In this document: positions 52,650 to 61,693 of the stretch, in pieces | Layout of the letters: every line of letters begins with the position of its first letter | How positions within the stretch are numbered: position 1 is the first letter of the stretch | NCBI RefSeq assembly: GCF_016865425.1 | Contig: NZ_AP023355.1 | Location: 5,392,198 to 5,456,197 of the forward strand | Direction of reading: 5' to 3' | Source: Actinocatenispora thailandica | Lineage (GTDB): Bacteria; Actinomycetota; Actinomycetes; Mycobacteriales; Micromonosporaceae | DNA: 64,000 nt | Made by a program: the position numbers and the translations under genes | The notes under the pieces: generated by a model | Databases searched by the model: none | What the model saw: only the letters and a program-made list of their open reading frames with translations | Told to the model about the DNA's origin: nothing

Positions 52650-53977
52650 CCGCGCCGGTACGGATCCCGGCCGTGGTCCGGGACGTGGAGCTGACCGGCG
52701 GACTGCCCGCCCTGCCGCCCTGTGACGACGCTGGACGCCGCGCCGACCGGGCCTTCCTGCTGCTGCGGCTGCACACCGAACCGCTGGCGCTGGTACCGGT
52801 CGAGGTTCCGGACGGCGGGCTGTCCGCGGGCCGGCTCGCGGCGGCGCTGGTCGCCAGCCTGGGTTCCGGTCCGGTCGCCGACGCCGTCGCTGCCACCGCG
52901 GCGCCACCCGGTCACTCCGTCGCCGACCAACCGGCCCCGGCCTCCCGTCCGTCCACCATGGACGGTTCGGAGTACCTGCGCCGCCGGGCCGAGGTGCTGC
53001 GCGACGCTCCGGAGACCACCGTGGTCATCTGCACCCGGGAACGCGCCGAGCTGCTCGCCGGGTGCCTGGATGCCGTTGCCGCCCAACACCATCCGCGGTT
53101 CCGGGTGCTGGTGGTGGACAACGCGCCGCGCACCGAGGCCACCCGCCGCTGCGTCGCGGCTGCCGCCGCCCGCTACCCGGTGCGGCTGGACTACCTGCGG
53201 GCGCCGCGCGCCGGGCTGTCCCACGCCCGCAACGCGGCGCTGGCGGCGACCCGCGGCCGCACCATCGCGTTCCTGGACGACGACGCCCAACCCGACCGGT
53301 ACTGGCTGGCCGAGGTCGCGCGCGCGTTCGCCGACCACCCGGCGGCCGACGCGGTCACCGGCCCGGTGGTCCCGCTGGTACTCGACACCCGGGCGCAGGT
53401 GTGGTTCGAGCAGTTCGGCGGGCTGAGCAAGGGTCGCGGCTTCCGCACCTGGGTGTTCGGGCCGGGCGGCACCGACCGGCAGCATCCGCTCTACCCGCTG
53501 CCGGCGGTCGGCAGCGGCGTCAACATGACGCTGCGGCCGAGCGCGATCGAGCGGATCGGCCGGTTCGACCCGGCGCTCGGCGCCGGCACCCCGGCGCGCG
53601 GCGGCGAGGACACCCTCGCGTTCATGTCGCTGCTCGCCGCCGGTGGCACCGTCGTGTACCAGCCGGGCGCGCTGGTCCGGCACCGGCACCGGGACGACCT
53701 CGCCGGGCTGCGCAGCCAGCTGATCGGCTACGGCGCCGGGCTGACCGCCGCCTACACCGCGCTGGTACGCCGGCGCCCGGCGACGCTGCTCACCCTGGCC
53801 CGGCTGGCGCCGCGGGCGCTGCACGACCTGTTCGCCGCCGACAGTCCCCGGACCGCCACCATCGGCCCGGACTTCCCGCGCGAGCTGCTCACCGCCAACC
53901 GGCACGGCATGCTGCGCGGCCCCCTCTGGTACCTGCGTGGCCGCCGGGCCGACGCGCGGGCAGGTGAGCACCCGTGA
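52646..53977 (+). CDS. Glycosyltransferase family 2 with N-terminal extension
   Basis: 443 residues. The first 115 residues (DVELTGGLPALPPCDDAGRR...) are an extension without a known fold; then TTVVICTRERAELLAGCLDA begins the GT-A domain, with IAFLDDDAQPDRYW carrying the DxD and RGGEDTLAFMSLLAAGG the ED motif. The ATG at 52646 overlaps the previous stop (ATGA); an ATG 9 bases earlier is possible. Third GT2 in a row, so at least three distinct linkages or sugars are likely. Confidence 0.86.
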   Translation: MTAPVRIPAVVRDVELTGGLPALPPCDDAGRRADRAFLLLRLHTEPLALVPVEVPDGGLSAGRLAAALVASLGSGPVADAVAATAAPPGHSVADQPAPASRPSTMDGSEYLRRRAEVLRDAPETTVVICTRERAELLAGCLDAVAAQHHPRFRVLVVDNAPRTEATRRCVAAAAARYPVRLDYLRAPRAGLSHARNAALAATRGRTIAFLDDDAQPDRYWLAEVARAFADHPAADAVTGPVVPLVLDTRAQVWFEQFGGLSKGRGFRTWVFGPGGTDRQHPLYPLPAVGSGVNMTLRPSAIERIGRFDPALGAGTPARGGEDTLAFMSLLAAGGTVVYQPGALVRHRHRDDLAGLRSQLIGYGAGLTAAYTALVRRRPATLLTLARLAPRALHDLFAADSPRTATIGPDFPRELLTANRHGMLRGPLWYLRGRRADARAGEHP

Positions 53978-55821
53978 CGCTGACCGCCGACCGGCCTCGG
54001 CACGCGGTGGCACCCGCCGTCCCGCGGGCGCCGGGCATCGGCCGCGCCCCGGAGACGCTGACGCTCTGCGCGGTCGGTGTCGCGCTGGTCGCGGTCTCGT
54101 ACGCGCAGGGCTGGGCCGGCGGCGACGGCACCCTGGCGTACTGGTGCGGGCAGCTCCTGGTGTTCGCGCCGGTCGCGGTGCGGCTGCTGGCGGCCCGCAC
54201 GATCCGTACCGCCGAGGCCGGCACGCTGGTGCTGGGCCTGGCGGTCCTGCAGTACCTGCTGAAGTGGATGTACAGCCCGGACCGGTTCCGGTTCACCGAC
54301 GAGTTGCAGCACTGGGCCGGCACCACCGACCTGCTGCACACCGGAGCGCTGTACCGCACCAACGAGGCGCTGCCGATCGCCGCGCACTACCCAGGCATCG
54401 CGGAGGTCGGCGCCGCGGTCGCCGGCCTGACCGGGCTGCCGGTCACCGTCGCCGGACTGCTGGTCGCCGGCGTCTGCCACCTGGCGTTCGTCGCGGCGCT
54501 GTTCGTGCTCGCGCGACGCACCGGCGCCGGGCCACGCACCGCGGCGGTGGCCTGCGTGCTGTACGCGACCGGCCTGCACTACCTGTTCTTCGACTCGATG
54601 TACCTCTACCAGACGGTCGCGTTGCCGTTCCTGCCGCTGGCGCTGTGGGCCGGCCGCCGCTGGCGGCTGCGCTCGACCGGCACCCTGCCGTACGCCGGGA
54701 TCGGGCTGGCCGCGCTCGCCACCATGACGGTCACCCACCACCTCACCGGGTACTTCGCCGTGGCCGTCCTCGCCCTGCTGGGCACCCTGGAGGCGTTCCT
54801 GGGCCGGCGTGGCACGGCCGGCCGCCCCCGCCGGTACGAGACGTTGCTGCTCGCCGCGGCCGGGGCGGTGCTGGTGGGAGGGTGGACACTGGGCCCGGCG
54901 CGGTCGGTGTTCGGCTACCTCGGCCCGCAGCTGAGCCAGCTGGGCGCCGCGGCGGGCGGGCTGCTGTCCGGCCGGTCGACCGGCTCGACCGGTACCGATC
55001 CGGTGTCGGCGGCGGTTCAGGCGGCGGGGCTGTTGGCGCTGCTCGCCGTGCTGGTGGTGGCGCTGCGCGCGACGGTACGCGCCCGCTGCCGCGATCCGTG
55101 GCGGTGGGGGCTGCTGGTGGGTGGCGGTGCGTTCTTCGCCGTCGCGGCGATCCGGTTCGTCGGCGGGCAGGGGCCGGAGATCGCCGGCCGCGCCGCCACG
55201 TTCACCTTCCTGCCGCTGTCGCTGCTGGCCGCGGGCGTGCTGGTCGGCGCCACCGCGCGCCGGACCACCGGGCTCGGCGGCGAGGTACCGGCGGCACGCC
55301 ACCGGTCGCGGGTCGCTGCCGGTACCGCGTTGACCCTGCTGTTGCTGGTCGGGGCGCGGCTGGGTGGCTGGCCGCCGGCGTTCGAGCGGGTACCGGGCGG
55401 GTTCCGGATCGACGGGTTCGAGAGCGGCGTGGACACGCGGTCGGTCGCGGCGGCGCGGTGGCTCGGCCGGCAGTACCCGCCCGGTACCCGGATCGGGTGC
55501 GACCTGACCGGCTGCACGCTCGCCGCCGCGTACGGGCGGCTCGACCCGGTCGGCTACCTCGCCCCGGTGTACACCGCACCGCGCTGGACGCCGGGTACCG
55601 AGGCGCAGCTGGACCGGGAGGCGGTGTCGTTGCTGTGGGTCGATCGCCGGCTCGGTACCGAGACGCCACCGACCGGCAGCCTGTTCCCGACCGACCCGCG
55701 TGCCGGGCGGCGGGACCGGCCGCTGCCATCCGCCGCGGTCGGCAAGTTCGACCGGCTGCCGGGCGCCGACCGGCGCTACGACGACGGCGCGGTCCGGATC
55801 TACACGGCGGGGCAGCAATGA
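53974..55821 (+). CDS. Polytopic membrane protein, GT-C-like glycosyltransferase or polymerase
   Basis: 615 residues, GTG start overlapping the previous stop (GTGA). About 11-12 hydrophobic segments run through residues 25-465, then a soluble C-terminal domain of about 140 residues. An early loop with DRFRFTDELQHWAG has an acidic pair in the place where GT-C enzymes carry catalytic Asp/Glu. This layout fits a lipid-linked sugar transferase or polysaccharide polymerase (Wzy-like). No close family is recognised. Confidence 0.65.
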   Translation: MTLTADRPRHAVAPAVPRAPGIGRAPETLTLCAVGVALVAVSYAQGWAGGDGTLAYWCGQLLVFAPVAVRLLAARTIRTAEAGTLVLGLAVLQYLLKWMYSPDRFRFTDELQHWAGTTDLLHTGALYRTNEALPIAAHYPGIAEVGAAVAGLTGLPVTVAGLLVAGVCHLAFVAALFVLARRTGAGPRTAAVACVLYATGLHYLFFDSMYLYQTVALPFLPLALWAGRRWRLRSTGTLPYAGIGLAALATMTVTHHLTGYFAVAVLALLGTLEAFLGRRGTAGRPRRYETLLLAAAGAVLVGGWTLGPARSVFGYLGPQLSQLGAAAGGLLSGRSTGSTGTDPVSAAVQAAGLLALLAVLVVALRATVRARCRDPWRWGLLVGGGAFFAVAAIRFVGGQGPEIAGRAATFTFLPLSLLAAGVLVGATARRTTGLGGEVPAARHRSRVAAGTALTLLLLVGARLGGWPPAFERVPGGFRIDGFESGVDTRSVAAARWLGRQYPPGTRIGCDLTGCTLAAAYGRLDPVGYLAPVYTAPRWTPGTEAQLDREAVSLLWVDRRLGTETPPTGSLFPTDPRAGRRDRPLPSAAVGKFDRLPGADRRYDDGAVRIYTAGQQ

Positions 55822-56786
55822 GCGGCGCGCATCGCCGAGCGGGTGCCCGACGGCGCTGGCCGACCGTCGCGGCCGGCGGACTGCGCTGGCCGACCCGCGG
55901 CCCGCGGCGCCCGGCCGGCACGTCCGGCGGTTCCCGGCAACCGAGCGCCGCGGCCGGCGGGGTGCGGTGGCCGGTCGGCGCGGTCCGCGGGGCGCGGTGG
56001 CCGGTCGGCGTGGCGCTCGCCGCGCTGCTGGCCGCCGGTGCGGTGCTGCTGCCGGTACCGGTGCTGCGGGTGCCGGCCGGCCTCGGGCTGGTGCTCGCCC
56101 TGCCCGGCCTCGGCGCCGTCGGCCCGCTCCGGCCCCGGCTGTCCACAATGGAACGTGTGGCGCTGGTGCCACTGCTGAGCATCGCGGTACCGGTGCTCGG
56201 CGGGATCGGATTCTACGCAGCTGGTGCCCGGTTGACCGCCCCGGTCTGGGCGGTCCTGACCACGGTGGTCACCCTCGCCGGCTGCGGTACGCACCTCGCG
56301 CTCGTGGCACGAGCGCCGCGGACCGTCGGCGCGCAGCGGCCGGCGGGACCGGTACCCGCGCGGCGGCGGCCGGGCGACGCGGACGGCGACGGGCCGCGGC
56401 CAGCGGCGCAGCGGGTGCTGCGGGCGGTCGTCCCGGCGGTACTGACCATCGCGCTGCTCGGCGGGGCCGGCGCGGTGGCGCTGCGGGCGGCACGGGCCGG
56501 GTCGGTGCAGCACTACACGGCGCTGTCGATCACCCCGGTCGGCTCCGCCGAGGCGCTCGACCGGTCGGTACGCATCACGGTGTCCTGCAACGAATCCGGG
56601 CCGACCGGCTACACGCTGCGGGTGACCGGGGCGGACGGATACGCCACCCGGCGCAGCGCGCGCCTCGCCCCCGGCGACTCCCGCACCTGGCAGCTGTCCG
56701 TACCGGGCGCGGGCCGGATCACCGCACAGCTCTACACCGGCGACCGGCACACCCCGTACCGGTCGGTGTTCCTGGCCGGGGGGTGA
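55818..56786 (+). CDS. Membrane protein with external C-terminal domain, unknown function
   Basis: 322 residues. The first 60 residues are basic with repeated RWP motifs; four hydrophobic segments follow (VGVALAALLAAGAVLLPVPV through AVLTIALLGGAGAVALRAA); the last 90 residues (HYTALSITPVGS...) look like a beta-rich domain outside the membrane. It resembles DUF1616-type proteins found near polysaccharide genes. ATGA overlap with the previous gene. Role unknown, perhaps in assembly or anchoring. Confidence 0.6.
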   Translation: MSGAHRRAGARRRWPTVAAGGLRWPTRGPRRPAGTSGGSRQPSAAAGGVRWPVGAVRGARWPVGVALAALLAAGAVLLPVPVLRVPAGLGLVLALPGLGAVGPLRPRLSTMERVALVPLLSIAVPVLGGIGFYAAGARLTAPVWAVLTTVVTLAGCGTHLALVARAPRTVGAQRPAGPVPARRRPGDADGDGPRPAAQRVLRAVVPAVLTIALLGGAGAVALRAARAGSVQHYTALSITPVGSAEALDRSVRITVSCNESGPTGYTLRVTGADGYATRRSARLAPGDSRTWQLSVPGAGRITAQLYTGDRHTPYRSVFLAGG

Positions 56787-56793
56787 GGCGGCC

Positions 56794-58131
56794 GTGAGCC
56801 ACCAGCGCGGTACCCCGACGCTGCCCCGCCCGGCGGCGCGGCTGGCCCGCCTCGCCCGGCGCGACGGCGACCTGCTCACCAGCTCCGGCTCGCTGACCGC
56901 CTCCACCCTGATCACCTCCGGCACCGGCTTCCTGTACTGGTTGGTCGCCGCCCGGCTGTTCAGCCCGGCGGCGGTCGGTACCGCCTCGGCCGCGGTGTCC
57001 GCCATGACGCTGGTCGGCACGCTCGGCATGTTCGGCCTGGGCACCATGCTGATCGGCGAGCTGCCCCGGCTGCGCGGTGACCGGTGGCCGCTGCTGTCGG
57101 CCGCCGCCCTCGCCAGCGGTGCGATCGCCGCGGTCGGCGCGCTGATCTATCTCGGCCTCGCCTGGTTCGCCGTCCCCGGCCTGCGCACCGCACTGCCCGG
57201 GCCGGCGATGGTGCTGCTGGTCGCGGCCGGCATCGTGCTGACCGCGATGGCGCTGGTGGTCGACGACGGGCTGGTGGGGCTCGCCGCCGGCCCGTACCAG
57301 ACGCTGCGCAACCTGTACTTCGCGGTCGCCAAGCTGCTGCTGCTCGGCGCCGCCGCGCTGCTGACCGGCACCGGCACCGGCACCGGCACCCCGATCCTGG
57401 TCAGCTGGCTGGCCGGGCTGATGCTGTCGCTGCTGCTGCTCGCCCCGCTGCTGCGCCACCGCGGCCGGCTCGGCTCGCTGCGCCCGGCGCTGTCCATGCT
57501 GCGCGGCCGGACCGCCCGCACCCTCGACTACAACCTGCTCAACCTCTCCCTGTACCTGCCGCACATCACGTTGCCGCTGGTGGTCACCGCCGTGTTGGGG
57601 GTGCGGGTGACCGGCGCCTTCTACACTGCCTGGATGGTCTACACCGTCGCGGTGATGCTGCCCGGCAACCTCGCGACCGCACTGTTCGCGGTGGCGACCG
57701 GGCAGCGCGCGGTACTGCGGGCCAAGCTGCGCACCGCGCTCGCGGTCGCGATCGGCGTCGGTGTCCCGGCCACCGTGGTGGTGGCCGTCGCGGCCCGGCC
57801 GATCATGTCGCTGTTCGGCCCCGAGTACGCCGACGTCGCCACCGGCGCGCTGCGCGTGCTGGCCCTCAGCTACCTGCTCGCGGTGTTCCGCCAGCTCGTC
57901 GTCGGGGTGGTACGGGTGCTCGACAGGGTGCGGCTCGCCACCGTCGGCGCCGTGCTCGCCGGCTGCCTGGAGATCGCCGCCGCCGCGTACGGCGGGACCC
58001 ACGGCGGGCTGACCACGATGGTGCTGTGGTTGGTCGGTGTGTTCGCGCTGGAGGCGCTGGTCACCGCGCCGATCGTGCTGTGGGCGGCGACCGCCCGCGC
58101 CGGTGGCGGCCCCGGACGGGCGGACCGGTGA
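56794..58131 (+). CDS. Wzx/MATE-like polysaccharide flippase
   Basis: 445 residues with about 12-14 membrane segments in the MVF/MATE arrangement: TASTLITSGTGFLYWLVAAR, MTLVGTLGMFGLGTMLIGEL, VGVPATVVVAVAARPIMSLF. It should move lipid-linked oligosaccharide across the cytoplasmic membrane. A run of GTGTGTG Thr-Gly pairs, from an ACCGGC repeat near 57360-57390, lies in a loop. GTG start 7 bases after the previous stop. It is the last large gene of the operon. Confidence 0.85.
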   Translation: MSHQRGTPTLPRPAARLARLARRDGDLLTSSGSLTASTLITSGTGFLYWLVAARLFSPAAVGTASAAVSAMTLVGTLGMFGLGTMLIGELPRLRGDRWPLLSAAALASGAIAAVGALIYLGLAWFAVPGLRTALPGPAMVLLVAAGIVLTAMALVVDDGLVGLAAGPYQTLRNLYFAVAKLLLLGAAALLTGTGTGTGTPILVSWLAGLMLSLLLLAPLLRHRGRLGSLRPALSMLRGRTARTLDYNLLNLSLYLPHITLPLVVTAVLGVRVTGAFYTAWMVYTVAVMLPGNLATALFAVATGQRAVLRAKLRTALAVAIGVGVPATVVVAVAARPIMSLFGPEYADVATGALRVLALSYLLAVFRQLVVGVVRVLDRVRLATVGAVLAGCLEIAAAAYGGTHGGLTTMVLWLVGVFALEALVTAPIVLWAATARAGGGPGRADR

Positions 58132-58322
58132 ACGCTCCGCCACCCGGGACGGGCCGACCGGCCGGCGGCGACCGGCCGTGCGTGTGCGGCCACCCGCGCA
58201 GCGCGCACCAGCACTACCGGCACGGCAGCGACTGTGCCGTCTGCGGTCCCGACGTCTGCCCCCGCTACCGCCCGGTCCGCTGGTGGCGCCGCCCCGCGAA
58301 GCCCGCCGACCCGGCGCGGTAA
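58128..58322 (+). CDS. Small Cys-rich protein, probable metal-binding
   Basis: 64 residues from a GTG at 58128 that overlaps the flippase stop (GTGA). CVCGHPRSAHQHYRHG and SDCAVCGPDVCPRYR give two CxC/CxxC pairs with several His, a likely zinc knuckle. The tail is basic with two Trp. Small proteins of this type follow polysaccharide genes in other actinomycetes as far as I recall; function unknown. Confidence 0.65.
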   Translation: MNAPPPGTGRPAGGDRPCVCGHPRSAHQHYRHGSDCAVCGPDVCPRYRPVRWWRRPAKPADPAR

Positions 58323-58394
58323 CGCCCGGTTCGACCTGCGATGTCGCCCCGGGAACGGGCCGAGCAGAAAAACCCTGCGGAAAATCTGGCCGGG

Positions 58395-58421
58395 TGTCGA
58401 TCCGGCGCGGCACCGTTCGAC
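58395..58421 (+). promoter_or_regulatory. ECF42-type promoter
   Basis: TGTCGA (58395-58400) and CGAC (58418-58421) are 17 bases apart, about 50 bases before the YCII-domain gene. TGTCGA/CGA is the motif I recall for ECF42 sigma factors in front of their DGPF (YCII) partner genes. It suggests the sigma factor encoded at 58931 drives its own operon. Confidence 0.65.
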
Positions 58422-58474
58422 CTACGGATGAACGGGGCCGGACGGCGGCCTGGACGAAACACGGAGGCACCACC

Positions 58475-58894
58475 ATGAAGTACATGCTGATCATGCGGGC
58501 GGACGACACGGCGCTCGGGCAGATGGCCGGTACCGACTTCACCGAGATGCTGGCCACCATCGGCCGGTACAACGAGGAGATGATCCGCGCCGGGGTGCTG
58601 CTGGCCATGGAGGGGCTGGCCGACGCCGCGGAAGGGGTGGTCGTCGACTACTCGACCGAGCCGCCGCTGGTCACCGACGGGCCGTACGGGGAGACCAAGG
58701 AGCTGTTCGGCGGCTTCTACCTGCTCAACGTCGCGTCCAAGGAGGAAGCGGTCGAGTGGGCCAAGCGGTCCCCGGTCACCGGTCCCGGCTTCAAGACCGA
58801 GATCCGCCGGGTGCCGACCATCGACGAGTTCCCGCAGGACAACGAGTGGATCAAGCGGGAGCGGGCCTGGCGCGAGTCCACCGGCCAGCTCTGA
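58475..58894 (+). CDS. YCII/DGPF-domain protein
   Basis: 139 residues. MKYMLIMRADDTA at the N-terminus and the diagnostic DGPYGETKELFGGFYLLN identify a YCII-related DGPF protein, a ferredoxin-like fold that nearly always accompanies ECF42 sigma factors. GGAGG lies 8 bases before the ATG. The molecular role of these proteins is not settled. It is 36 bases upstream of the sigma gene and under the same TGTCGA promoter. Confidence 0.92.
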   Translation: MKYMLIMRADDTALGQMAGTDFTEMLATIGRYNEEMIRAGVLLAMEGLADAAEGVVVDYSTEPPLVTDGPYGETKELFGGFYLLNVASKEEAVEWAKRSPVTGPGFKTEIRRVPTIDEFPQDNEWIKRERAWRESTGQL

Positions 58895-58930
58895 GCGGCG
58901 GTCGGGTGCGGGCAGGCCGAGGGGGACACG

Positions 58931-60217
58931 ATGAGCGAGGCGAGCGGCCGGGAGGCGGTGGCCGCGGTGTGGCGGATCGAGTCCGCCCGCATCGTGGGCG
59001 CGCTCGCCCGCTACACCGGCGACTTCGCGCTGGCCGAGGACCTGGCGCAGGAGGCGCTGGCCGAGGCGCTGGTGACCTGGCCGCGCGACGGCGTGCCGCG
59101 GCATCCGGCGGGTTGGCTGCTCACGGTCGGGCGGCGGCGGGCGATCGACGCGTACCGCCGCCGCGCGGCCCTGGACGACCGGTACGCCGCCCTCGCCCGC
59201 GATCTGGGCGAGGGTGGCACCGCGTCCGGCCCGGTACCGGGCGATCCGGCCCGGGACGGTGACGACGTGCTGTGGGACCCGGACCGCATCGACGACGACA
59301 CCCTGGCGCTGATGTTCGTCGCCTGCCACCCGGTGCTGTCCCGGGAGGCCCGGGTGGCACTGACGCTGCGCGTGCTCGGCGGCCTGACCAGCGACGAGAT
59401 CGCGAAGGCGAGCCTGGTACCGACCGCGACCGTGCAGGCCCGGATCACCCGGGCGAAGAAGACGCTCGGCGCGGCCCGGGTGCCGTTCGCGGTCCCGCCG
59501 CCGGCCGAACGGGCCCAGCGGCTCGGCTCGGTGCTCAACGTCGTCTACCTGATCTTCACCGAGGGCTCGTCGGCCAGTTCGGGCAGCGAGGCGATCCGGT
59601 TCGACCTGGCCGGCGAGGCGCAGCGGCTGGCCCGCATCCTGTCCCGGCTGATGCCGGACGAACCGGAGGTGCACGGCCTGCTCGCGCTGCTGGAACTGAC
59701 CGCGGCACGGTTTCCGGCCCGTACCGGTCCGGACGGCCGGCCGGTGCTGCTCGAACAGCAGGACCGCCGCCGCTGGGACCGTGCCGCGATCCGCCGTGGC
59801 CGGGCGGCGCTGGCCCGCGCCGGGCGCGCCGGCCGCGGGCTCGGTGGGTACGGGTTGCAGGCCGCGATCGCCGAGTGCCATGCGGTCGCCGACTCGGTCG
59901 CCACCACGGACTGGCCGCGCATCGTCCTGCTCTACGAGGCGCTCGGCCGGCTGGCGCCCTCGCCGGTGGTCGAACTCAACCGCGCGGTCGCGGTGTGCAT
60001 GACCGACGGCCCGGCGGCAGCATTGTCCATTGTGGACGAATTGGCCGGCGCGGGCGCGCTCGCCGGCTCCCACCTGCTGCCCAGCGTCCGCGGCGAGCTG
60101 CTCGCCCGCCTCGGCCGTACCGACGAGGCCCGCGCCGCACTGCGGCTCGCCGTGCAGCGCTGCGACAACGACGCCGAACGCACCGTACTGTCCGGCAAGC
60201 TCGCCGCCCTCGACTGA
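58931..60217 (+). CDS. ECF42-group RNA polymerase sigma factor
   Basis: 428 residues, far longer than a plain ECF factor. Region 2 is ALARYTGDFALAEDLAQEAL; region 4 is ALTLRVLGGLTSDEIAKASL then TATVQARITRAKKTLG; the long C-terminal part (GSVLNVVYLIFTEG; RAVAVCMTDGPAAALSIVDE) is the DUF6596/TPR-like extension of the ECF42 group, which is needed for activity in studied members. There is no anti-sigma gene nearby, as usual for the group. Likely autoregulated from 58395-58421. The stimulus is unknown. Confidence 0.93.
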   Translation: MSEASGREAVAAVWRIESARIVGALARYTGDFALAEDLAQEALAEALVTWPRDGVPRHPAGWLLTVGRRRAIDAYRRRAALDDRYAALARDLGEGGTASGPVPGDPARDGDDVLWDPDRIDDDTLALMFVACHPVLSREARVALTLRVLGGLTSDEIAKASLVPTATVQARITRAKKTLGAARVPFAVPPPAERAQRLGSVLNVVYLIFTEGSSASSGSEAIRFDLAGEAQRLARILSRLMPDEPEVHGLLALLELTAARFPARTGPDGRPVLLEQQDRRRWDRAAIRRGRAALARAGRAGRGLGGYGLQAAIAECHAVADSVATTDWPRIVLLYEALGRLAPSPVVELNRAVAVCMTDGPAAALSIVDELAGAGALAGSHLLPSVRGELLARLGRTDEARAALRLAVQRCDNDAERTVLSGKLAALD

Positions 60218-60226
60218 ACCGCCGCA

Positions 60227-60242
60227 CTGCCGCGCGCGGCAG
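60227..60242 (+). terminator. 16-bp perfect palindrome after the sigma gene
   Basis: CTGCCGCGCGCGGCAG is fully self-complementary and starts 9 bases after the stop. It could fold as a short hairpin terminator, without a T-tract. Confidence 0.45.
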
Positions 60243-60383
60243 CACAGCCGAGCCCGGCCCGGCCTGCCGAGTGCCGCCCGGTCACGTCGAAGTCCCGCCT
60301 CCGTTGGCACGAAACGGAATCCGGAATTCGCGGCGCGCCGCATCCGGGGACCGAAGCCACCCGGGTGCGGCGCGCCGGCCGGC

Positions 60384-60887
60384 TCAGCGGCCGGTGGCGC
60401 CGTCCAGTTGCTCGCGGAGGATGTCGGCGTGACCGGCATGCCGCGCCGTCTCCTCGATCATGTGGGTGAGGATCCAGCGCAACGTCCGGTCCGGATGCTG
60501 GCCGTTACGTCGGGCGGAGCGCGCCGACAGATCCGGGCTGGCTGCGACGATCGCGTTCGAATGGGCGATCGCCCGCCGGTAACCGGCGGCCACCCGTTCC
60601 GGTGTGTCACCGGGTCCCAGCGCCATGCCCAGATCGGGATAGGCGATGTCCTCACCGGCATAGGACCAGGCGAACCAGCCGGTCTCGGCTCCGGCCAGGT
60701 GTCGCACCAGGCCGAGCACGCTGGTACCGGACGGCACTCCCGGCGCGGCGGCCTGCTCGGCGGTCAGCCCGTCCAGCTTCGCCAACACCGACGCCCGCAC
60801 GTAGTCGAGAAACGCGACGAGCGTGTCCCGCTCGCCGGACTCGACCGACGGCGGCCACTGATCACCCTGCACTGCGGAACCGGCCAT
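60384..60887 (-). CDS. DinB/DUF664-like protein
   Basis: 167 residues with the DinB/mycothiol-dependent four-helix layout: a His in LVRHLAGAETGWFAW and a C-terminal HMIEETARHAGHADILREQL that carries the other metal-binding His residues. Members bind a divalent metal and some use mycothiol, fitting an actinomycete. Start ATG at 60887 by family length; the ribosome binding site is not strong. Stands alone between two unrelated units. Confidence 0.85.
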   Translation of the reverse strand: MAGSAVQGDQWPPSVESGERDTLVAFLDYVRASVLAKLDGLTAEQAAAPGVPSGTSVLGLVRHLAGAETGWFAWSYAGEDIAYPDLGMALGPGDTPERVAAGYRRAIAHSNAIVAASPDLSARSARRNGQHPDRTLRWILTHMIEETARHAGHADILREQLDGATGR

Positions 60888-61033
60888 ACCACGGAACCCT
60901 ATCGGCCGCTCCGGCGTGCCCCACCCGCCATGTGAGCAAGCCGACGAGTGGGCACCGTGCCGTGCGGCCGCAGCGCACCGTCCGGAAGGCTCGCCTCGCG
61001 GCGCGGCGCGGGCGATCCGTCCCGGCCGGCGGG

Positions 61034-61693
61034 TCAGGTGACCAGGCCGTGCCGGTAGGCGTAGACGACGGCCTGGACCCGGTCGCGCAGGCCGAGCTTG
61101 GTCAGGATCCGGGAGACGAACGTCTTGACCGTCTCCTGGCTGATCCGCAGCGTCGCGGCGATCTCGGAGTTGGACAACCCGTCCGCGATCAGCCGCAGCA
61201 CCTCCAGCTCGCGCGGCGTCAGCGGCCGGTCCGGTGCGGCGCCATCCACCGGGCGGATCCGCGCCGCGTACCGGCCGACGAGCTGGCGGGTCACCTCCGG
61301 ATCCAGCAGCGCGGCCCCGCTCGCCACGGTACGGATGCCGTGCAGCAGCTGGGCCGGCGGCGCGTCCTTGAGCAGGAACCCGCTGGCCCCGGCCCGCAGC
61401 GCCTGGTAGACGTACTCGTCCAGGTTGAACGTGGTCACCACGAGCACCTTCACCGGCTGCTCGACACCGGCGCCTGCGAGCAGCCGGGTGGCCGCGATAC
61501 CGTCGAGCACCGGCATCCGGACGTCCATCACCACCACGTCGGGACGCAGCCGGCCGGCGAGCTCGACCGCGGCCCTGCCGTCGCCGCACTCGCCGACCAT
61601 GGCCAGGTCCGGCTGCGCGTCGATGATCGTCGCCAGCCCGGTGCGGATGAGCACCTGGTCGTCGCAGACCAGTACCCGGATCGGCGCGGTCAC
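61034..61693 (-). CDS. NarL/LuxR-family response regulator
   Basis: 219 residues. Receiver domain with acidic pair Asp11/Asp12 and phosphoacceptor Asp57 (DVVVMDVRMPVLDG), then a LuxR-type HTH (LTPRELEVLRLIADGLSNSE, SQETVKTFVSRILTKLGLRD). The GTG start overlaps the sensor kinase stop (GTGA), so the two form a cognate pair. Likely target: its own operon with the CPBP protease. Confidence 0.93.
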   Translation of the reverse strand: MTAPIRVLVCDDQVLIRTGLATIIDAQPDLAMVGECGDGRAAVELAGRLRPDVVVMDVRMPVLDGIAATRLLAGAGVEQPVKVLVVTTFNLDEYVYQALRAGASGFLLKDAPPAQLLHGIRTVASGAALLDPEVTRQLVGRYAARIRPVDGAAPDRPLTPRELEVLRLIADGLSNSEIAATLRISQETVKTFVSRILTKLGLRDRVQAVVYAYRHGLVT

